Shown: positions 45,034 through 53,843 of the stretch, piece after piece
Position numbering within the stretch: the first letter of the stretch is position 1
Layout of the letters: each line of letters begins with the position of its first letter
Source of the DNA: Roseiarcus sp963774195
GTDB lineage: Bacteria; Pseudomonadota; Alphaproteobacteria; Rhizobiales; Beijerinckiaceae
Reading direction: 5' to 3'
Length of the DNA: 64,000 nt
Assembly (NCBI GenBank): GCA_963774195.1
Contig: CAVZDY010000003.1
Location: forward strand, 1,612,001-1,676,000
Notes under the pieces: generated by a model
Seen by the model: only the letters and a program-made list of their open reading frames with translations
The model's database searches: none
What the model was told of the DNA's origin: nothing
Translations under genes and position numbers: made by a program

Positions 45034-45270
45034 CGCTCGCCGCGCCGGCAAGGACGCCGATGGAAGAGGAATGCTAAGAAGAAGGCTCCAGGGCGTCGCC
45101 GCCCCTACGCGCAAGACGAGATCATCACGGCGTCCCGGGTCCAACTCGCGACCGAGCTCAACGGCATCAGTGAGAAGCCGACCTCTTGCCGACGACCCGA
45201 AAATCCTACCACGATGGCAGCGCGCCGGCCCCGTTTCATTCAGCAAGATCGCCTGCAAAGACGGTCCCAA
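45034..45270 (-). ncRNA. Candidate IS110 bridge RNA region
   Basis: Established knowledge: IS110-group elements encode, in the non-coding end upstream of the transposase, a structured bridge RNA with loops pairing to donor ends and target. Here 237 non-coding bases occupy that place. An 11-base string, GCTAAGAAGAA, occurs at 45073-45083 and at the other IS end (43698-43708), where it spans the CT junction, as expected for a donor-binding loop. A 9-base string CCAACTCGC at 45141-45149 recurs at 45267-45275 across the opposite junction. RNA boundaries and folding were not computed. Confidence 0.5.
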
Positions 45271-45290
45271 CTCGCAATGACGGGAACGCG

Positions 45291-46499
45291 TTAGTCCGGC
45301 TTGACCGCCGGCGTCGGCGATCCGGCCTCCGCCGACTTCGAGGACGCCGCGCCACTCGCCAGTCGCACCTCGTCGCCGTTCTGCAATGTCTCGGGCGGGC
45401 TGTCGATGACGCGATCTTGCGGGTCGAGGCCGGCGGTGATCTCGACGCGGTCGCCGAAGTCGCGGCCGAGTTGAACCTCCTTCATGACGGCCTTGCCGTC
45501 GTCGCCGAGCACCGCCACCCGCACCCCGCGATTGGTCGGAATCAACGCCGTCGCCGGGGCGCGCACCATATTCGCCACCGGCAGCTCAAAATGCACCTGC
45601 GCATAGGCGCCCTGCGCCAGCGCGCCGTCCGGATTGTCGGCCTGCAGCTCGATCATCATGCTGCGCGAGCCGGCGTCCATGGCGTGCGAAATCGCGGCGA
45701 CCGTGGCCTCGAACTTGCGGCCCGGATATTGCGGCATGTCGAAGGTGGCATGCAGTCCCGGCTTGAGATCGCCGGTGAACGCCTGCGGCGCCTGCACGTA
45801 GATGCGGACCTTGTGCAGGTCGGAAACTTCGAACAGCGGCATGCCAGCGCTGGTCCCGCTGCCGACATTGACCAGGGCGCCGACGTCGGTGTTGCGCTGC
45901 GTGACGACCCCGCCGAACGGGGCGACGATGTTCTTGAAGTCCTCCATCGCCTGAAGCTGTCCCACATTCGCCCGAGCGGCGTCGGCGATCGCCTTGTCGG
46001 CGGCCGCCGCGCCCGCCTTCTCGTCATTGGCCTGCTTCGACACCCATTGCGAACCGACCAGCGCCTGCCAGCGCTGCGCGGTTACGGTCGCTACCCGCTC
46101 GTTGGCCTCGGCGGTCGCGAGGTTGGCCTTCGCTTGTTCGAACTGCTGATCGAGATCGGGCGTGTCGATCGTCGCGAGCTGCTGCCCGGCCTTCACATGC
46201 GCGCCGATGTCCTCCTGCCAGCTCTTGAGATAGCCGGAGACGCGCGCATAGATCGGCGCCTTGAAATACGGCTGGACGGTGCCCGGAAGCGTCAGAGCCT
46301 CCTCGGCGGCTCCACGCTCGATCTTGGCGAGCTGAACGGTCGGGACTGCCACCTTGTTGGTCCACTGCACGAGCGCGTGCTGTGCGTGCGCCCGGTCCTC
46401 GATGCCGCGCACTACGATCACGGCGGCGACGGCGAGCCCTGCGGCGCCGGCAAACCATAGGATGCGCCGGTTCGGAGTTTTGATCGGTTCAGTGGACAA
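45291..46499 (-). CDS. RND efflux periplasmic adaptor (membrane fusion protein)
   Basis: 402 residues starting at TTG 46499 (LSTEPIKTPNRRILWFAGAAGLAVAAVIVV), whose start overlaps the end of the RND pump gene. A membrane anchor is followed by the biotinyl-lipoyl-like half (LPGTVQPYFKAPIYARVSGYLKSWQEDIGAHVKAGQQLATIDTPDLDQQ), an alpha-hairpin (about 130-200), the second lipoyl half (IVAPFGGVVTQRNTDVGALVNVG), and beta-barrel and proximal domains. It links the inner-membrane pump to an outer-membrane channel, which is not in the window. The gene order pump then adaptor on one transcript is reversed relative to acrAB. Confidence 0.9.
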   Translation of the reverse strand: MSTEPIKTPNRRILWFAGAAGLAVAAVIVVRGIEDRAHAQHALVQWTNKVAVPTVQLAKIERGAAEEALTLPGTVQPYFKAPIYARVSGYLKSWQEDIGAHVKAGQQLATIDTPDLDQQFEQAKANLATAEANERVATVTAQRWQALVGSQWVSKQANDEKAGAAAADKAIADAARANVGQLQAMEDFKNIVAPFGGVVTQRNTDVGALVNVGSGTSAGMPLFEVSDLHKVRIYVQAPQAFTGDLKPGLHATFDMPQYPGRKFEATVAAISHAMDAGSRSMMIELQADNPDGALAQGAYAQVHFELPVANMVRAPATALIPTNRGVRVAVLGDDGKAVMKEVQLGRDFGDRVEITAGLDPQDRVIDSPPETLQNGDEVRLASGAASSKSAEAGSPTPAVKPD

Positions 46500-49400
46500 C
46501 GGTCGCTCCAAGCGGCTCGAGGTGAGAGGGCGCAGCCGGCGTCGGGGCCTGAGCGCGCCGGTCGCGGGCGTGCACGAGACTGAACAACGTCGGAACAAGA
46601 AAGAGCGTCGCGCAGGTCGCAAAGCAGAGGCCGCCGATCACCGCTCGACCGAGCGGCTGGTTCTGCCCGGCCTCGAGCGCCATCGGCGCCATGCCGATGA
46701 TCATCGCGAGCGCCGTCATCAGCACCGGCCGGAAGCGGGTTGAGCCGGCTTCGAGCGCCGCCGTCACGGCGTCGGCGCCTTCGGCCAGACGCGTGCGGGC
46801 GAAACTGATGATGAGAATCGAGTTCGCCGTGGCGACGCCCATGCACATGATTGCGCCAGTCAGAGCGGGGACCGACAAGGTCGTTCCCGTGGCGAACAGC
46901 ATCCAGACGATGCCGGCAAGCGCCGTCGGCAGCGCCATAATGATCACGAACGGATCGAGCCACGACTGAAAGTTGACGACGATGAGCAGGTAGATGAGGA
47001 CGATCGCAAGCGCGAGGCCGACGAAGAGCTGCGAATAGGCGCTCGTCATGACCGTCACCTGGCCGCGCAGCACGACGCTCGAGCCCCGCGGCACGTCATG
47101 CGCCGTGTCCTGAATCACCTTGCGGATGTCCGCCGCCACGCCGCCGAGGTCGCGTCCCTGGGGCGTCGCGTAGATGTCGATGACGGGGCGAACATTGTAA
47201 TGGTCGACCACCGCATCGCCGGGGCTGCGCGTGAAGGTCGCGAGGCCGCCGAGCAATTGCGTCGCGCTCGCGCCGGAGTTCGCCGTAATCGGCATCTCGC
47301 GCAATGCGCTCATCGTGTCGAAGTCGTGTTGCGGCGTCTGCACCGAGACCGCGTAGGAGACGCCGTTCTTCGGATTCAACCAATAGGTCGGGGACGTCTG
47401 CGTGCTGCCGGCGAGCGTCGTCAACATGCTGGTCGCCGCATCCCGCTCGCTAAGACCGACCAGCCCGGCGATCGAGCGGTCGACATTGACGTTCAAGGTC
47501 GGCTGCTCGAACGCCTGCTGGATGCGCGCGTCGGCAACGCCGGGGATGCGCGCGACGCGCGCCAGCAGCTCGTCCGCGTATTTCCGGTTCGCTTGCAGGT
47601 CATTGCCGACCACCTGCAGATCGATCGGCGCGGGCACGCCGAAATTCAGGATCTGGGTGACCATGTCGGCGGGAAGGAACGCGAAGGAGACGCCGGGGAA
47701 CTCGCCCGGCAATTGCTCGCGCATCGCCTTGACGTAGTCGGCCGTCGGACCATGCCTGGGCTTCAGCGTGATCAGGATGTTCGCGTCTTCGACGCCGATC
47801 GAGCCGGAATTGTCATAGGCCATATTGATGCCGCTGACCGGCAGGCCGATGTTGTCGACGACGCTGCCCAGTTCGTCCGAAGGGATGATCTGGTGGATCG
47901 CGTCGCCGACCCGGTCCGCGATCCGCGTCGTCTCCTCGATGCGCGTGCCCGTCTGCGCCCGCAAATGCAGCTTGATCTGCCCGCCGTCGATGTCGGGGAA
48001 GAAGTCCTGCCCGAGAAAGGGCGCGAGCGTGAACGACAGCGCCGCGAAGCCGAGGAAGCCCGCGATGACCTTGACGCGGTTGGCCAGGAACAGCGCCAGC
48101 AAGCCTTGGTAATGGAGGCGGAGCGCCTCGAAGCGATGCTCGAAGCCCTGCTGGAACCGCACCAGCGGGTTGCGGCTCGGGGCGCCGCCGTGGCCGTGGG
48201 CCTTCTGGTTGCGCAGCAGATAATTCGCCAGCGTCGGCACCAGAGTGTAGGTCAGAAGGTAGGAGGCGATTAGCGCGAAGACGAACGCCTCCGCCAGCGG
48301 ACGGAAGAGATAGCCCGCGACGCCGCCGAGGCCGAACATCGGCACGAAGGCGATGCAGATGCACAGCAGCGACACGGTCGCCGGAACCATGATCTGCTTG
48401 GCGCCGTCGACGATCGAGGTTTCGATGTCTTCCCCCTCATCGAGATGCCGGTTGATGTTTTCGATCGTCACGGTGGCGTCGTCGACCAGGATGCCGACCG
48501 CGAGCGCCAAGCCGCCGAGCGTCATCACATTGATGGTCTCGCCGATCACCGAGAGGACCGTCAGCGACGTGAGCACCGCGAGCGGAATCGTGACGGCGAT
48601 GATGAGCGTCGAACGCCAGCTACCGAGGAATAGCAGGATCATCATCGCGGTCAGCGCGGCGGCGATCAGCGCTTCGCGCACGACGCCCGACACCGCTTCG
48701 GTCACATAGCCAGACTGGTCGCCGACCGCGTCGAGCTTAAGGCTTTCCGGCATGGTCGTGGCGACGCTCGGCAGCATCGACTTGATGCCGTTGATGATGT
48801 CGAGCGTCGAGGTCGCGCCCGCCTTCTCGATCGCCAGCAGCACGGCGTTCTTGCCGTCGACGTGAACGACATTGGTCTGCGGCGGATAGCCGTCGTGCAC
48901 ATAGGCGACGTCGCGCATGTAGATGACCGTTCCGTTGACGGTCTTGATCGGCAGATCGTTGAAGGCGGCGATCGTGCTCGGCGAGTCGTTCAAATTCACC
49001 ATATATTCGAACTTGCCGATCTTCTGCGTGCCTACCGGCGTGATGAGATTCTGGATCGACAGCGCGTTGACGACGTCGTTGGCGGAAATGCCGTAGGTGT
49101 GCAGCGCCTGCTGGTTGAGGTCCGCCTGGACCTGCCGCACCTTGCCGCCGTAAGGCAGCGGGATCGACGCGCCGGCGACCGAGGACAACTGAGGACGGAT
49201 GAAGCTGGTCGCGTCGTCGAACAGCGTCGTATCGGAGAGCGTGTCGCTCGACAGCGCGAGTTGGAGGATCGGCACGCTCGAAGCGTTGAAGCTGAGGATC
49301 AGCGGCGGCGTCACACCCGGCGGCATCTGCTTCAGCACAGTTTGCGACATCGCCGAAACTTCGGCGAGCGCCGCGTTGATATTCACGGTCGGCTGAAAGA

Positions 49401-49686
49401 AGATCTTGATGATGCCGTAGTTCGGTATCGACTGCGACTCGATGTGCTCGATGTCGTTCACGCCGTTGGTGAGCGAGCGCTCGTAGAACGTGACGATGCG
49501 TCCCGCCATGTCGTCCGGCGGCAGCCCCGTATAGGTGAATACGACGCTCACCACCGGGATGTTGATGTTAGGAAAGATGTCGGTCGGCGTGCGAAGCGCC
49601 GAGGCGACGCCGAAGATCAGAATCAGGAACGCCATCACCACGAAGGTGTAAGGACGCCCCAGAGCAATTTTGACGATGCCGACCAT
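46489..49686 (-). CDS. RND-family efflux pump permease
   Basis: 1065 residues, full length for a hydrophobe/amphiphile (HAE1-like) RND pump with 12 membrane helices. N-terminal VGIVKIALGRPYTFVVMAFLILIFGVASALRTPTDIFPNINIPVVSVVFTYTGLPPDDMA is the typical start. TM4 carries GGLALAVGILVDDATVTIENINRHLDEG with the paired Asp of the proton relay. The second half has DFFPDIDGGQIKLHLRAQTGTRIEET and ends with AVIGGLCFATCATLFLVPTLFSLV. It exports drugs, solvents or other compounds by proton antiport. Substrate unknown. The adaptor gene follows with overlap; no TetR regulator is adjacent. Confidence 0.93.
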   Translation of the reverse strand: MVGIVKIALGRPYTFVVMAFLILIFGVASALRTPTDIFPNINIPVVSVVFTYTGLPPDDMAGRIVTFYERSLTNGVNDIEHIESQSIPNYGIIKIFFQPTVNINAALAEVSAMSQTVLKQMPPGVTPPLILSFNASSVPILQLALSSDTLSDTTLFDDATSFIRPQLSSVAGASIPLPYGGKVRQVQADLNQQALHTYGISANDVVNALSIQNLITPVGTQKIGKFEYMVNLNDSPSTIAAFNDLPIKTVNGTVIYMRDVAYVHDGYPPQTNVVHVDGKNAVLLAIEKAGATSTLDIINGIKSMLPSVATTMPESLKLDAVGDQSGYVTEAVSGVVREALIAAALTAMMILLFLGSWRSTLIIAVTIPLAVLTSLTVLSVIGETINVMTLGGLALAVGILVDDATVTIENINRHLDEGEDIETSIVDGAKQIMVPATVSLLCICIAFVPMFGLGGVAGYLFRPLAEAFVFALIASYLLTYTLVPTLANYLLRNQKAHGHGGAPSRNPLVRFQQGFEHRFEALRLHYQGLLALFLANRVKVIAGFLGFAALSFTLAPFLGQDFFPDIDGGQIKLHLRAQTGTRIEETTRIADRVGDAIHQIIPSDELGSVVDNIGLPVSGINMAYDNSGSIGVEDANILITLKPRHGPTADYVKAMREQLPGEFPGVSFAFLPADMVTQILNFGVPAPIDLQVVGNDLQANRKYADELLARVARIPGVADARIQQAFEQPTLNVNVDRSIAGLVGLSERDAATSMLTTLAGSTQTSPTYWLNPKNGVSYAVSVQTPQHDFDTMSALREMPITANSGASATQLLGGLATFTRSPGDAVVDHYNVRPVIDIYATPQGRDLGGVAADIRKVIQDTAHDVPRGSSVVLRGQVTVMTSAYSQLFVGLALAIVLIYLLIVVNFQSWLDPFVIIMALPTALAGIVWMLFATGTTLSVPALTGAIMCMGVATANSILIISFARTRLAEGADAVTAALEAGSTRFRPVLMTALAMIIGMAPMALEAGQNQPLGRAVIGGLCFATCATLFLVPTLFSLVHARDRRAQAPTPAAPSHLEPLGATVVH

Positions 49687-49782
49687 GCTTTCCTCGTACG
49701 GTCGTCCTTGTTGGCCGCCCTCGCGGCCGGACGATCCCGGATGTCGTTTCTTGGCTCTCGGGGGAAAGCCGCGCTCGCTTGC

Positions 49783-50478
49783 TCAGTCTTGCCCGGCTCT
49801 CTCAGGAAAACCGGACGCGACGCGCGCCAACGCCAGATCGGCGCAGACGCGCGCGGGCGTTCCCCTCTGCGCATTGGCGACGAGCTCGACGAGATAAGCG
49901 CCAGCGTGGCGAACCGCTTCATCGGACAAAGCCGGCCCCGTCACCGCAGCGCCCCGCGCGTCGACGCCGAGCTCAGCGAGCGCGGCGACCTCGTCGCGCA
50001 ATCTCAAGGAGACGCCTTGCTCGGCTTGCGAGCATTGAATGAGCCGGATCTTGAGACCGGTCCTGTCGAGATCGGGAAGCGGCCGCCGCAGGCTCGACTC
50101 GATCGCCAGAACCCCGGCGCAATTCCAGCTCAGCCGCAGCGCGGCTTGCAGGGCAAGAGTTCCGGATTTTCCAAATCCCACCACCACCAGGCTGCTCGGG
50201 TCCAAGCGTCGCACACGCAGCAAGGCCTGGAGAATGGGTTCGAGAGCGCGGACGCCGCTCTCGATCTCTTCGTCGAGGCCGCCGGCATAAGACGCGCCGG
50301 CGCCGCGGCCCGAGGTCTCGAACGCCTCGAAGGCCGTTTCCGGTAGGGATGTCGCCCATCGCTCGGCGACGAGGCTCATCTGCGCGGCTGAGCAAGTTTC
50401 GTCATGCAGCAGCACGACCAGCGCCTGCGGAATCCTCTGCGCGGGCTGTCGAAGCCGAAATTGGTGGGAAATTTGCAT
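49783..50478 (-). CDS. Alpha/beta-hydrolase fold protein lacking the catalytic triad (carboxylesterase/phospholipase-like)
   Basis: 231 residues resembling small carboxylesterases: ALVVLLHDETCSAAQMSLVAERWATSLP (strand and oxyanion-hole region), AGASYAGGLDEEIESGVRALEPIL, the nucleophile-elbow position LVVVGFGKSGTLALQAAL, and a C-terminal VTGPALSDEAVRHAGAYLVEL. In active relatives the elbow is GFSxGG; here the Ser is replaced by Gly (GFGKSG). The terminal GHxIxPEA His motif appears as GPALSDEA, so the His is missing too. It is therefore probably not an esterase. Base composition is normal. It sits between the RND pump and a LysR gene, all on the same strand, with about 96 bp to the pump. Confidence 0.6.
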   Translation of the reverse strand: MQISHQFRLRQPAQRIPQALVVLLHDETCSAAQMSLVAERWATSLPETAFEAFETSGRGAGASYAGGLDEEIESGVRALEPILQALLRVRRLDPSSLVVVGFGKSGTLALQAALRLSWNCAGVLAIESSLRRPLPDLDRTGLKIRLIQCSQAEQGVSLRLRDEVAALAELGVDARGAAVTGPALSDEAVRHAGAYLVELVANAQRGTPARVCADLALARVASGFPERAGQD

Positions 50479-50596
50479 CGCCTTCCCGTCTCGAAGCGTG
50501 CCGCAATGGCGCTCCCTGACGGGAAAATAAAATCTTCTTTAGGTATGACACAAATGCATTCACATCACAACATCATTCATGATGCGAATTGACGTG

Positions 50597-51496
50597 TCAG
50601 ATACTGTTGGCGACGGAGAGGACCATCTCGCGCAGCCACTGGTGGGCGGGGTGCCCCTCGAGCCGCCGATGCCACGACATTGTCGTGCGTATCTGCGGCG
50701 CGTCGAAGGGAAAGTCGCAGATTTGGAGGGGATGGTCCCTTATGAGTTCCTGCGCGACGCGGCGCGAGAGCGTCGCCGCCATGTCCGTCTGCGTGAGAAT
50801 GGCGGGGGCTGACAAGAATGGCGCGCGTAGCGCGACGCGGCGTTGCGTCGAATGGGCAGCGAGCCATTGATCGATGAAGCTCGTATCCTCCCGGCTCGAC
50901 GAGATTTCGAGATGGGGAACCTCGCCGAGCGATTTTGCCGTGAGTTTCTGCCGGCTGACCGGATGGCCGCGCCGCACCACGAGCACGTAAGGGTCTTCGA
51001 GCAGCGAGGTCGTCGCGAAGCGCTCCCCTGGCCCCGTCGCGCCGCCGATCGCCAGATCGATGTCGCCACGGTCGAGCCGTTCGACGATGTCGAGGGTCCC
51101 GCTCGGCCGCAAATCGAGATGCACCGTGGGCGCGGCGGCCAAGCTCGCCGCGACGAGCGGCGGCGCGAGCACGACGGCCGCATAATTGTTGAGCGCCACC
51201 ACGAAGCGGCGATCCGACGACGACGGGTCGAAGCTCGCCGGCTCGAGCGCGAGTTGCATTTCGCTCAGGGCCTTGCGCAGCGGCAGAGCGAGCGCTTCGG
51301 CGCGCGCGGTCGGCGCCATCCCGTCCGGCGTGCGGACGAACAGTTCATCCTTGAGCATGTGGCGCAGGCGATTGAGCGCGTGGCTCATCGCGGGCTGACT
51401 AAGGCCGATGCGGGCGCCGGCGCGCGTCACGCTACGCTCCTGCATCACCGCGTCGAACACGATGAGCAGATTGAGATCGAAGGCGCCCCAGTTCAT
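50597..51496 (-). CDS. LysR-family transcriptional regulator (NodD/PcpR-like group)
   Basis: 299 residues. The HTH region is NWGAFDLNLLIVFDAVMQERSVTRAGARIGLSQPAMSHALNRLRHMLKDELFVRTPDGMAPTARAEAL, with the SVTRAGxxIGLSQPAxSxxLxxLR pattern of the NodD-like subgroup. An effector-binding domain follows (LDIVERLDRGDIDLAIG; LTQTDMAATLSRRVAQEL). It lies upstream of the hydrolase-like and RND genes on the same strand, 118 bp from the former, so it may control the efflux genes; this is inferred from position. Confidence 0.9.
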   Translation of the reverse strand: MNWGAFDLNLLIVFDAVMQERSVTRAGARIGLSQPAMSHALNRLRHMLKDELFVRTPDGMAPTARAEALALPLRKALSEMQLALEPASFDPSSSDRRFVVALNNYAAVVLAPPLVAASLAAAPTVHLDLRPSGTLDIVERLDRGDIDLAIGGATGPGERFATTSLLEDPYVLVVRRGHPVSRQKLTAKSLGEVPHLEISSSREDTSFIDQWLAAHSTQRRVALRAPFLSAPAILTQTDMAATLSRRVAQELIRDHPLQICDFPFDAPQIRTTMSWHRRLEGHPAHQWLREMVLSVANSI

Positions 51497-51527
51497 CGTC
51501 CGACCATGGAGATTCCGATGCTGCGCG

Positions 51528-52280
51528 TCAGGTCAGCGCCAGCGCATGCGCCGCCGCCTCGAAATCTCGCCGTCTCGCCTCGCGCCGCGCTCTCGCGTCT
51601 GCGTCCTCGCCCCACTGGGAAATCTGGAAATCCTCGCCGACATGGGCGATCCGCCAGGCCTCTTCGGCGCTGAGGCGGCCGCGGGCGAGCGCGAGCGCGA
51701 GCAGGGCCGAGCCGGTCAGGCTCGTTGCGACATGCAGCGCGGCAAGCGCGATCGGCTCGTCGAACGCCTCCAGCGCGGCGCGGACGGCGTCGAGCGCAGC
51801 CTGCGGCTGAGCCCGGTGCACGATGCCCTCGGCGACCCGAAAATGCGCGCCGAGCGCTTCGCCGGCCCATTCCAAAACCGGATCGAAGGCGGCGCTCTCC
51901 GCAGCGACCAGCGCCTCGGGAGCATCCGCGCGATAGCAGGTGAGATCGGCCTCGGCGTAGCGCGCGATTTCCGCCCGCGTTTCGTGGCGCGCCCCCGCGA
52001 CGCCGTCGAGCGCGGAATTGACCAGGCGCGTGAGCGGCATGGCGGCGGGGTCGATCGTCTCCCCCTGCACCGCCCATTCCCTGGCGATCGCCTCGGCGAG
52101 CCCGCGGTTTGGCGCGACGATCGGCTGCTTGGCGGGCGTGCGCGCGCCCCGCCCGTCGAGCAGCAGGGCGAAACCGCCGTCCGCCTCGCCGACGCTGGCG
52201 CCCGAATAGAACCGCTTGAGCGCGGCCGGGCGCATCGCGGCCTGCGCCGCGCTCATGGGGTTGTCGGGCTTCTCACTCAT
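51528..52280 (-). CDS. ATP12-family F1-ATPase assembly chaperone
   Basis: 250 residues from ATG 52280, which overlaps the RluC stop. The ATP12 family pattern is evident: LKRFYSGASVGEADGGFALLLDGRGARTPAKQPIVAPNRGLAEAIAREWAVQGETIDPAAMPLTRLVNSALDGV, then EIARYAEADLTCYRADAPEALVAAESAAFDPVLEWAGEALGA and EEAWRIAHVGEDFQISQWGEDADARARREARRRDFEAA. It binds free F1 alpha subunits before assembly. The gene is found in alphaproteobacteria and mitochondria. It forms an operon with crcB and rluC; the HAD-hydrolase gene often found between rluC and atp12 is absent. Confidence 0.93.
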   Translation of the reverse strand: MSEKPDNPMSAAQAAMRPAALKRFYSGASVGEADGGFALLLDGRGARTPAKQPIVAPNRGLAEAIAREWAVQGETIDPAAMPLTRLVNSALDGVAGARHETRAEIARYAEADLTCYRADAPEALVAAESAAFDPVLEWAGEALGAHFRVAEGIVHRAQPQAALDAVRAALEAFDEPIALAALHVATSLTGSALLALALARGRLSAEEAWRIAHVGEDFQISQWGEDADARARREARRRDFEAAAHALALT

Positions 52281-53334
52281 CGGGCGCGTCCTCGATGGGG
52301 TCGCGCTCGGCAACGTCGAAGCCGAACATGTCGAAACTCTTGCGCATATGTTCGGGCAGCGGCGCGGTGACGTCGATCATGCCGCCGCGGGGATGGGGCA
52401 GAATGAGCCGTCGAGCGAGCAAGTGCAGCTTCGGCTCGACGCCGGGCGGCACGGCGCGCAGTGGATCGTTGCGCGCGGGATCGTTCTCGGGCCGGCGATT
52501 GTACTTCGGGTCGCCGACGATCGAATGGCCGATCGCCTCGCAATGGGCGCGCAATTGATGCGTGCGGCCGGTGATCGGGCGCATCGACAGCCAGGCGAGC
52601 CGCGGCGTGACTTTGTCGACAATGGCGTAAAGCGTCAGCGAATGCTGGGCGTCGGGGTCGCCGTGCCGCGCGACCCGCATCCGCTCGATGTCGGCGCGGT
52701 CTTCTCTGGGGCCGCCGCGTTCGTCGCCCATGCCCGGGCCCTTGGCGAGAAACAGTGAAATGCGCCCCTGCGCGGGCTTGGGCACGCCTTCGACGAGCGC
52801 CCAATAGATTTTCTTGGCGCCGCGCGAGCGGAAGGTCGCGCCGAGATCGGCCGCCATCTTGCGGCTCTTGGCGACGAGCAGCACGCCGGAGGTGTCGCGA
52901 TCGAGCCGATGCACCAGGACCGGGCGCTCGCCTTTCTTGTCGGCGAGCGCGGCGAGCATGCCGTCGATGTGCCGCTTGGTGCCGGAGCCGCCCTGGACGG
53001 CGAGGCCGTAGGGCTTGTTGAGCACCATCAGGTCACGATCCTCGAACAGGATCATCTCCCGCACCGCCTCGGCGTCGCGCGGGTCGGCCGGGCGCTCCTT
53101 GACGGGCACGGGCGGGGCAAGGCCGAGCGGGGGCACGCGCACGCTCTGCCCCACCTCGAGACGGGTCGAGATTTCCGCTCGTTTGCCGGCGACACGCACT
53201 TCGCCCTTGCGCACGATCTTGTTCAGATGCGCCTGCGGCAGATCGGGAAAACGGCGGCGGAACCAGCGGTCGAGCCGCATGCCCGCCTCGTCCTCGCCGA
53301 TCTCGTAGGTCGCGACTTTGTTCTCTGCGCTCAC
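52273..53334 (-). CDS. rluC: RluC-type 23S rRNA pseudouridine synthase
   Basis: 353 residues from GTG 53334, overlapping the crcB stop (GTGA). An S4 RNA-binding domain (GMRLDRWFRRRFPDLPQAHLNKIVRKGEVRVAGKRAEISTRLEVGQSVRVP) is followed by the RluA-family catalytic domain with LMVLNKPYGLAVQGGSGTKRHIDGML, the catalytic Asp in HRLDRDTSGVLLVAKSRKMAADL and RPITGRTHQLRAHCEAIGHSIVGDPKY. It modifies uridines of 23S rRNA (955, 2504 and 2580 in E. coli numbering for RluC). It is the middle gene of crcB-rluC-atp12. Confidence 0.93.
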   Translation of the reverse strand: MSAENKVATYEIGEDEAGMRLDRWFRRRFPDLPQAHLNKIVRKGEVRVAGKRAEISTRLEVGQSVRVPPLGLAPPVPVKERPADPRDAEAVREMILFEDRDLMVLNKPYGLAVQGGSGTKRHIDGMLAALADKKGERPVLVHRLDRDTSGVLLVAKSRKMAADLGATFRSRGAKKIYWALVEGVPKPAQGRISLFLAKGPGMGDERGGPREDRADIERMRVARHGDPDAQHSLTLYAIVDKVTPRLAWLSMRPITGRTHQLRAHCEAIGHSIVGDPKYNRRPENDPARNDPLRAVPPGVEPKLHLLARRLILPHPRGGMIDVTAPLPEHMRKSFDMFGFDVAERDPIEDAPDE

Positions 53335-53735
53335 GTCAAGCTCCGGACCAGCGACAGGCCCGCCCACAGCCCGAGAAAGCCGAGCGCCACCGAGCCGCCG
53401 ACATAGGCGAGCGCCGCGCCGATCTGATGGCGCTCGATCAAGAGCACAGATTCGAGCGAAAACGTGGAGAACGTCGTGTAGCCGCCGAGGATGCCGGTGG
53501 CGATGAAGAGGCGCGTCGGCTGCGTCCAGCCCGCGCCAGCGCGGAAGGCCAGCCAGCCCACCAGCACGCCCATCGCCAAGGAACCCGACACATTGATGAA
53601 GGCGGTTCCCCACGGAAAGTCCGCGCCGGCGATCCTGGTGATCGCGAGGTTCACGACGTGCCGCAGCACGCCGCCAAGTCCGGCGCCAACGAAGACGAGC
53701 ACGTAGGGAAAATAGCTTTGGATACTGGCTTGCAT
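53331..53735 (-). CDS. crcB: Fluoride exporter CrcB/Fluc
   Basis: 134 residues from ATG 53735 with four membrane helices. Fluc hallmarks: VLVFVGAGLGGVLRHVVNLAI, FPWGTAFINVSGSLAMGVLVG (the NxxG/GT(F/L)xxN pore motif), TRLFIATGILGGYTTFSTFSLESVLLI (GxxGGxTTFSTF, the fluoride-lining Phe/Thr motif). It forms a dual-topology dimer that exports fluoride. I looked for a fluoride riboswitch in the 108-bp upstream region and could not see its conserved core. Confidence 0.95.
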   Translation of the reverse strand: MQASIQSYFPYVLVFVGAGLGGVLRHVVNLAITRIAGADFPWGTAFINVSGSLAMGVLVGWLAFRAGAGWTQPTRLFIATGILGGYTTFSTFSLESVLLIERHQIGAALAYVGGSVALGFLGLWAGLSLVRSLT

Positions 53736-53843
53736 GACGCGCCTATAGCGCAAGGCCGCCGCGTGCGATAGGTCGCCAGGGGCGAGAACGAGCCTGCGCC
53801 GAGCGCCTTTTTGTCGTAGGATCGCGAGGCCGGGGAGAACGCC

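Larger units (their letters stand above)
43701..45270 (-). mobile_element. IS110-family insertion sequence in a REP-like repeat
   Basis: Boundaries were read by joining the flanking halves of the split palindromic repeat. The left host sequence ends ...GCTCCGCT (43700) and the right resumes CTCGCAATG (45271), leaving CT as the shared dinucleotide and no longer target duplication. There are no terminal inverted repeats, as expected for IS110. The element is about 1.57 kb: 52 bp after the transposase stop and about 237 bp of non-coding sequence before its start. The long 5' end identifies the IS110 group rather than IS1111. Confidence 0.85.

Noticed and set aside
43701..45270. Calling the transposon IS1111-group
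   Set aside because: No subterminal inverted repeats were seen, and the long non-coding end is upstream of the transposase, as in the IS110 group.
53736..53843. Fluoride riboswitch upstream of crcB
   Set aside because: The conserved core and pseudoknot sequences could not be found in this GC-rich 108-bp interval; crcB in this operon context is often not riboswitch-controlled.
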